From contig NZ_JAHXNL010000007.1 of NCBI RefSeq assembly GCF_023148685.1, positions 124,001 to 188,000 on the forward strand: a stretch of DNA of 64,000 bases, in the 5' to 3' direction. Origin of the DNA: Georgenia sp. EYE_87 (lineage in GTDB: Bacteria; Actinomycetota; Actinomycetes; Actinomycetales; Actinomycetaceae). The stretch's first letter is position 1, and every line of letters starts with the position of its first letter. Both the position numbers and the translations under genes were made by a program. Below the pieces are notes generated by a model, which was not told where the DNA came from, did not search any database, and worked only from the letters and a program-made list of their open reading frames with translations. This document shows, piece by piece, positions 60,327-64,000 of the stretch.

Positions 60327-61181
60327 ATGACCGGCCCCGACCAGTTCTCCGCCTACGACGCCAGCAACCCAGTGACCCCGCCCGAGGTGCTGGCGCAGAT
60401 CGCCGAGCACCGTCCAGAGCTGCGCCCGCTCGTGGCGGCGAACCCGTCGACGCCGGAGCCCGTGGCGCAGTGGCTCGGCGGACTTGGCGACGTCGCGGTG
60501 GACGCGGCGCTGCGCCGTCGAGCGGGTGCCGACTCCTTCGCCGCGCCCTCGGGCGGAAGCTCCAGCCCGGCGGGCGGTCCTGGTGCGTCCGCGGACCGGT
60601 GGCAGCAACCCGACGCGGGACCGCAGACGGCGTACGGTCAGCCCGCCACGTTCACCAGCGGCTACGGCCAGGAGCCGGGTGGGTACGGCCTGCAGTCCCA
60701 CGGGCAGCAGCCTTTCGGTCAGCAGCCGGGCGGGTACGGCCAGCAGCCGTTCGGCCAGCAGCCGGGCGCCTACGGCCAGCTGCCGGGCTCGTACGGCCAG
60801 CAGCCGGGCGGGTACGCCCAGCAGCAGGGCGCCTACGGCCCTCAGCCCGGGTACGGCTACCCGGGCGGGCCCACGGCCGGTCCGTGGACCACCGCGCAGC
60901 CGCGGAGGTCCGGCTCGGCGGTGAAGTGGATCATCGCCGGGGCAGCCGTGGTGATCGCGATCGTCGTCGCCGCCATCGTCGCGCTGGCCAACGCCGGAGG
61001 TGAGGCGTACGGCGACGACCCGGCCCTCGACGCGCTCTGGGACGCCTGCGAGGCGGGCGACGCCCAGGCCTGCGACGACCTCTACCTGGACTCGCCCCTC
61101 TGGTCCGAGTACGAGGAGTTCGGCGGCTCGTGCGGCGGGCGGTTCCCAGGCACGGACCAGTACTGCACCGAGCTGATGTGA
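60327..61181 (+). CDS. LRV-domain membrane protein with GYGQQP repeats
   Basis: This 284-residue protein starts at ATG 60327 behind AAGAGG. Residues 10-70 are an LRV-type domain ([40 protein letters not shown]) closely like the one at 46079-47731. A low-complexity Gly/Tyr/Gln/Pro stretch with about ten GYGQQPG-type repeats follows, then a membrane helix ([23 protein letters not shown]) and a short acidic outer tail with four cysteines ([16 protein letters not shown] and [14 protein letters not shown]). A TAATCT hexamer at 60290-60295 may be the -10. Function is unknown. Confidence 0.75.
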   Translation: MTGPDQFSAYDASNPVTPPEVLAQIAEHRPELRPLVAANPSTPEPVAQWLGGLGDVAVDAALRRRAGADSFAAPSGGSSSPAGGPGASADRWQQPDAGPQTAYGQPATFTSGYGQEPGGYGLQSHGQQPFGQQPGGYGQQPFGQQPGAYGQLPGSYGQQPGGYAQQQGAYGPQPGYGYPGGPTAGPWTTAQPRRSGSAVKWIIAGAAVVIAIVVAAIVALANAGGEAYGDDPALDALWDACEAGDAQACDDLYLDSPLWSEYEEFGGSCGGRFPGTDQYCTELM

Positions 61182-61196
61182 CGGCGGGACGCGGGC

Positions 61197-61631
61197 TCAG
61201 GCCGTCGCGTCCCGCAGCGCCCTGACGATCGGCCGGTCGGGCTCCAGCCAGTCGAGGTCCTCGAGCGCCTCGCGGCCCACCCAGCGCAGCTCCGCGTGGT
61301 CCTGCAGGGGCGCGGCGGCGCCGTCGGTGATCTCGGCCAGCCAGACCCGCATCCTCAGGTGGTCCAGGATCGGCCAGTCGGTGCCGTCGTCGGCCGGCAC
61401 CTGCCGCCCCAGGCGCACCTGGACCCCCAGCTCCTCCGCGAGCTCGCGGTGCAGCGCGGTCACCGGGCTCTCGTCCGGCTCGACCTTGCCGCCCGGCAGC
61501 TCCCACTTGCCGGCCAGCGCGGCGGGCGCGGAGCGGCGGGCGCAGAGCATCGACGTCGGCCGGTCGAGCGAGTCCACGATGGCCGCCGCGACCACCAGCC
61601 GCCGGGAGGCCCGCGACTCGCCCCCGCTCAC
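61197..61631 (-). CDS. Nudix hydrolase (MutT-like)
   Basis: This 144-residue protein has the Nudix box GGKVEPDESPVTALHRELAEELGV (G-x5-E-x7-REL-x-EELG) at residues 47-70, preceded by RRSAPAALAGKWELP. The length and the KWELPGGKVE stretch fit (deoxy)nucleoside triphosphate pyrophosphohydrolases such as MutT, which sanitise oxidised nucleotides. GTG 61631 overlaps the upstream PPOX stop (GTGA), so the two are co-translated. Confidence 0.9.
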   Translation of the reverse strand: MSGGESRASRRLVVAAAIVDSLDRPTSMLCARRSAPAALAGKWELPGGKVEPDESPVTALHRELAEELGVQVRLGRQVPADDGTDWPILDHLRMRVWLAEITDGAAAPLQDHAELRWVGREALEDLDWLEPDRPIVRALRDATA

Positions 61632-62089
61632 GCCAGCCTCGCAGGGAAGCCGCCGGTGGCCACCGGCCCCCACGACTCCACGGTGACCCGAACCAGGGAC
61701 TTGCCCTGCTCCTGCATGGCGCGCCGGTACTCGTCCCAGTCCGGGTGCTCGCCCGAGATCGAGCGGTAGTACTCCACGAGCGGCTCGAGCGCCTCGGGCA
61801 GGTCCAGCACCTCCGCCGTGCCGTCCAGCTGGATCCAGGGGCCGTCGAAGTCGTCCGAGAGCACGCACAGGGAGGCGCGGGGATCGCGCCGGAGGTTCAC
61901 CGCCTTGGCCCGCTCGGGGTAGGTGGACACGACCACGCGGCCCGCGCCGTCGAGCCCGCACGTCACCGGGCTCAGCTGCACGCCGCCGTTGGCTCGGTGG
62001 GTGAGCAGCACGGCGTGGTGGCGGGCGGCGACGAACTCCTGCATGTCCTCGCGCGAGACGGTCGTCGAGGTCGCGATCTTCCTGGCCAT
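61628..62089 (-). CDS. PPOX class F420- or flavin-dependent protein
   Basis: This 153-residue protein of the pyridoxamine-5'-phosphate-oxidase-like split barrel has a conserved entry HAVLLTHRANGGVQLSPVTCGLDGAGRVVVSTYPERAKAVNLRRDPRASLCVLS. The C-terminal part has the YYRSISGEHPDWDEYRRAM segment of the actinobacterial F420-binding subgroup. These act as small reductases or as cofactor-dependent detoxification enzymes; the substrate is unknown. It is the first gene of a pair with the Nudix hydrolase. Confidence 0.88.
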   Translation of the reverse strand: MARKIATSTTVSREDMQEFVAARHHAVLLTHRANGGVQLSPVTCGLDGAGRVVVSTYPERAKAVNLRRDPRASLCVLSDDFDGPWIQLDGTAEVLDLPEALEPLVEYYRSISGEHPDWDEYRRAMQEQGKSLVRVTVESWGPVATGGFPARLA

Positions 62090-62107
62090 GCCCCGGAGCC
62101 TAACGCT

Positions 62108-62144
62108 GCGGCGCCCGGCGGCCCGGCGGCCCGGCGGCCCGGCG
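62108..62144. repeat. GGCGGCCC short tandem repeat
   Basis: About four 8-bp units of GGCGGCCC lie between the PPOX start and the YqeB-like stop. They form a simple GC-rich array with no gene. Confidence 0.75.
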
Positions 62145-62861
62145 TCAGGCTGCTGCGGCGTGCGGGGCGAGCAGGCTCTCCACCGCGCGCCACTGCTGGC
62201 CGGCGCTGCGCCGGCCCGGGCGGTGGAGGTCGCGGACCATGATGCCGCGCGCCGCGAGCTGGCGCCGCAGCAGCTCGGCGTCGCCGTGGGCGCCGTCGGT
62301 CAGGGCCGCGGACCGTGCCTCGAGGAGGCGCAGGTCGGAGGTGGTGAGCCCGCCGGCCGGGCACACCGGGACGAACGCGTCGTCGTGCGGGTCCTCGGTG
62401 AGCGGCTCCGGGTAGCCGTGCGCGTCGAGCGCCCGGCGCAGGGCGGCGCGGTCGACGTCGAGCCGGACCCGGGCCAGCTCGACGGTGCCGGGACCGATCA
62501 GCACGAGGTCCTCCGCCAGCACGACGGCGGAGACGAGGTGGCGGGGCACGCTCACCCGGGCGTCGTCCCACTCGAGGGTGAGGGACCGGGGGGTGACCCG
62601 GGCCCGCAGCGACTCGCCGTAGATCGTGCCTGCGAGCAGGACGCCCACCAGCGCGCCCAGCCCCGCCAGGACACCGAGCGCCACCGGCTCGCCCACATGG
62701 GTGCCGGCGCCGAGCAGGCCGTCGAAGCCGGTGCTGGCCTGAGCCAGCCACTCGAGGCCCAGGCCGGCCAGCAGGCCGAGCAGCACCCCGGCGGTGGGGT
62801 GGCCGACGAAGAGGGCGGTGCGCAGGCGGCGGGGGAGACGGACCGACGTGGCGCCGACCAT
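62145..62861 (-). CDS. YqeB-like membrane protein
   Basis: This 238-residue protein has two membrane helices in the first 90 residues (TAGVLLGLLAGLGLEWLA; VALGVLAGLGALVGVLLAGTIY). A PH-like beta domain follows (RVTPRSLTLEWDDARVSVPRHLVSAVVLAEDLVLIG), and then a C-terminal helical domain (ELLRRQLAARGIMVRDLHRPGRRSAGQQWR) that resembles the small C-terminal domain attached to some cysteinyl-tRNA synthetases. The layout matches the YqeB family of unknown function; this is moderately sure. ATG 62861 begins MVGATSVRLPRRLRT. A palindrome lies upstream. Confidence 0.65.
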   Translation of the reverse strand: MVGATSVRLPRRLRTALFVGHPTAGVLLGLLAGLGLEWLAQASTGFDGLLGAGTHVGEPVALGVLAGLGALVGVLLAGTIYGESLRARVTPRSLTLEWDDARVSVPRHLVSAVVLAEDLVLIGPGTVELARVRLDVDRAALRRALDAHGYPEPLTEDPHDDAFVPVCPAGGLTTSDLRLLEARSAALTDGAHGDAELLRRQLAARGIMVRDLHRPGRRSAGQQWRAVESLLAPHAAAA

Positions 62862-62981
62862 GTGTGCCTCCTCATCCCGTGCTGCGGCCCGAGCCGCCCG
62901 ACACGTCAAGCGTGCCGTGCGGGCTCGGGCGGGTGCATCACCTTTTGGGATGAAAGAACCCTGATCCTCTGCTGCCCCGGT

Positions 62982-63001
62982 CGTAGGGGGCTCCCCCTAC
63001 G
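62982..63001. promoter_or_regulatory. CGTAGGGGG-CT-CCCCCTACG palindrome
   Basis: Two perfect 9-bp arms (62982-62990 and 62993-63001) have only two bases between. It lies about 120 bp upstream of the YqeB-like gene and 37 bp from the stop of the GH13 gene. With so small a loop it is more likely a DNA operator than an RNA hairpin. Confidence 0.5.
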
Positions 63002-63037
63002 GGCGGGGCCGCGGAACCCTGAGACGCGGGCCGGAGG

Positions 63038-64000
63038 TCACGGCAGGCGGCGGTCCCCGGGGCGCTGCACCCGCAGCCAGCGGTAGCCGTACCCCTCCAG
63101 CGCGAGATCCACGCTGCGGCGCTCGTCGAGGCGGCACTCGCCCTCCTCCAGGAGGTCGACGAGCAGGGTGCCCTCCTCGTCGTCGTCGAGGGTCAGGGGC
63201 ACCACCACGGACTCGGGGCCGAGGTTGTGCAGCAGCACCATCGACGCCTCGTCCCACGTGCACCGGTGGGCCAGCACGGAGATCTCGGGCTGCTCGAGGA
63301 CGCGGAACTCGCCCCACCCCAGCTCCGGGCACTCCCGGTAGCGCTGGGCCATGAGCGTGATGTGCCGCAGCAGCGAGTCCGGGTCGTGCCTCGCCGAGGC
63401 CACGTTGACGTGCTCCGGCCCGAAGCCGCCGGTGACGACCGGGGCGACGAGCTTGCGCGCCGGGGCGGTGGAGAAGCCGGCGCCGGGCTCGTCGGTCCAC
63501 TGCATCGGGGTGCGCACGGCCATGCGGCCCGACAGCTCCAGGTTCTCACCCATGCCGATCTCCTCGCCGTAGAAGAGCACGGGGGTGCCGGGCAGCGCGA
63601 AGAGGAGGGAGTAGGCCATCTTGAGGCGGCGCGGGTCGCCCTCGAGCATGGGGGGCAGGCGGCGCTTGAGGCCTCGCCCGAAGAGCTGCATCTCCGGCTC
63701 GGGCCCGAAGGCCGCGAAGACCTCCTGGCGCTCGGACTCGGAGAGCTTGTCGAGGGTGAGCTCGTCGTGGTTGCGCAGGAAGTTCGCGTACTGCGAGTCG
63801 GGCGAGATCTGGTCCAGCGGGCGCTGCTCGAGCGCCTTCGCCAACGGCCGGGCGTCGGCCCGCGCCATCGAAAGGTAGATGGCCTGCATGCCGATGAAGT
63901 CGAACATCATGGTCAGCTCGTCGCCGTTGGTGCCGCCGAAGAACTCCACCTGGTCCTCGAACGGCACGTTGACCTCCCCGAGAAGGATCGCCTCGCCGCT
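63038..64000 (-). CDS. GH13 alpha-amylase family enzyme (trehalose synthase/alpha-glucosidase type), 5' end outside window
   Basis: The frame is open to the window edge, giving the C-terminal 320 residues. It contains the GH13 region with the third catalytic aspartate's histidine neighbour (YANFLRNHDELTL), the conserved LLFALPGTPVLFYGEEIGMGENL and the RMAVRTPMQWTDEPGAGFS stretch typical of trehalose synthase and related alpha-glucosidases. A C-terminal beta domain follows. The catalytic aspartate and glutamate lie upstream of the cut. Exact specificity (TreS, alpha-glucosidase, oligo-1,6-glucosidase) cannot be decided from this part. Confidence 0.88.
   Translation of the reverse strand, partial: SGEAILLGEVNVPFEDQVEFFGGTNGDELTMMFDFIGMQAIYLSMARADARPLAKALEQRPLDQISPDSQYANFLRNHDELTLDKLSESERQEVFAAFGPEPEMQLFGRGLKRRLPPMLEGDPRRLKMAYSLLFALPGTPVLFYGEEIGMGENLELSGRMAVRTPMQWTDEPGAGFSTAPARKLVAPVVTGGFGPEHVNVASARHDPDSLLRHITLMAQRYRECPELGWGEFRVLEQPEISVLAHRCTWDEASMVLLHNLGPESVVVPLTLDDDEEGTLLVDLLEEGECRLDERRSVDLALEGYGYRWLRVQRPGDRRLP

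Noticed and set aside
1-64000. tRNA, rRNA and riboswitch genes
   Set aside because: I looked for GGTTCGA-type T-loops and conserved rRNA or riboswitch cores and saw none; a covariance-model search would be needed to be certain.

Overview
The window is chromosomal DNA of a high-GC actinobacterium. Evidence: very GC-rich codons throughout, GTG/TTG starts, -10 boxes of the TANNNT type followed 6-8 nt later by a start codon (leaderless genes), the coproporphyrin-dependent heme pathway ending in a ChdC/HemQ-type decarboxylase, a DUF222-HNH gene with a mycobacterial-type SOS box, and gene content typical of Micrococcales. I did not identify the species. No rRNA, tRNA, CRISPR array, insertion sequence or prophage was seen.

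Layout. 1-5.4 kb: partial gene of unknown function, Ppx/GppA phosphatase, NhaC antiporter, and an ECF42-type sigma factor coupled to its YCII/DGPF partner with a good candidate autoregulated promoter. 5.4-14.2 kb: DedA protein, a frameshifted APH-like kinase, purB, histidine phosphatase, DUF222-HNH protein, PadR regulator with a frameshifted HAAS membrane protein, and a stand-alone LigD polymerase domain. 14.4-25.3 kb: a nearly complete heme gene set in two divergent groups, hemE-hemY-hemC-hemD-hemB-hemL on minus and hemA-hemH-hemQ on plus, with start codons only 30 bp apart. 25.3-32.3 kb: fructosamine kinase, a WXG100-like protein coupled to an alpha/beta hydrolase, PIG-L deacetylase, holin-like membrane protein, LysE exporter, HisC/Pat aminotransferase, YwiC-like protein. 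32.5-36.4 kb: E1alpha-E1beta-E2 of a 2-oxoacid dehydrogenase behind two tandem palindromes. 36.6-40.1 kb: a phenolic-lipid-type cluster (type III PKS, ICMT-family methyltransferase, FAD oxidoreductase) with a divergent UbiA prenyltransferase. 40.1-43.0 kb: the most unusual locus, comprising a stand-alone LanC-like protein, a TrmB/LuxR-type regulator and a 49-residue secreted Cys-containing peptide. Both the LanC-like gene and the peptide gene carry the same palindrome and the same 12-bp box upstream. 43.0-53.9 kb: S9 peptidase, amidase, a variant-LRR membrane protein, a two-component system with two kinase-like membrane proteins, a frameshifted DUF2993 protein, and a CopD-CtaG fusion. 53.9-59.5 kb: a MoxR/DUF58/VWA (Bat-like) operon. 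59.5-64 kb: TetR regulator, a second variant-LRR protein, Nudix hydrolase, PPOX protein, YqeB-like protein, and a GH13 enzyme cut by the window edge.

Two window-wide patterns stand out. First, short tandem repeats sit at the 3' ends of many genes, and in several cases the repeat unit includes the gene's own stop codon. Second, three genes (aminoglycoside-phosphotransferase-like, HAAS, DUF2993) each need removal of exactly one base to become intact, which means either sequencing error or recent inactivation.
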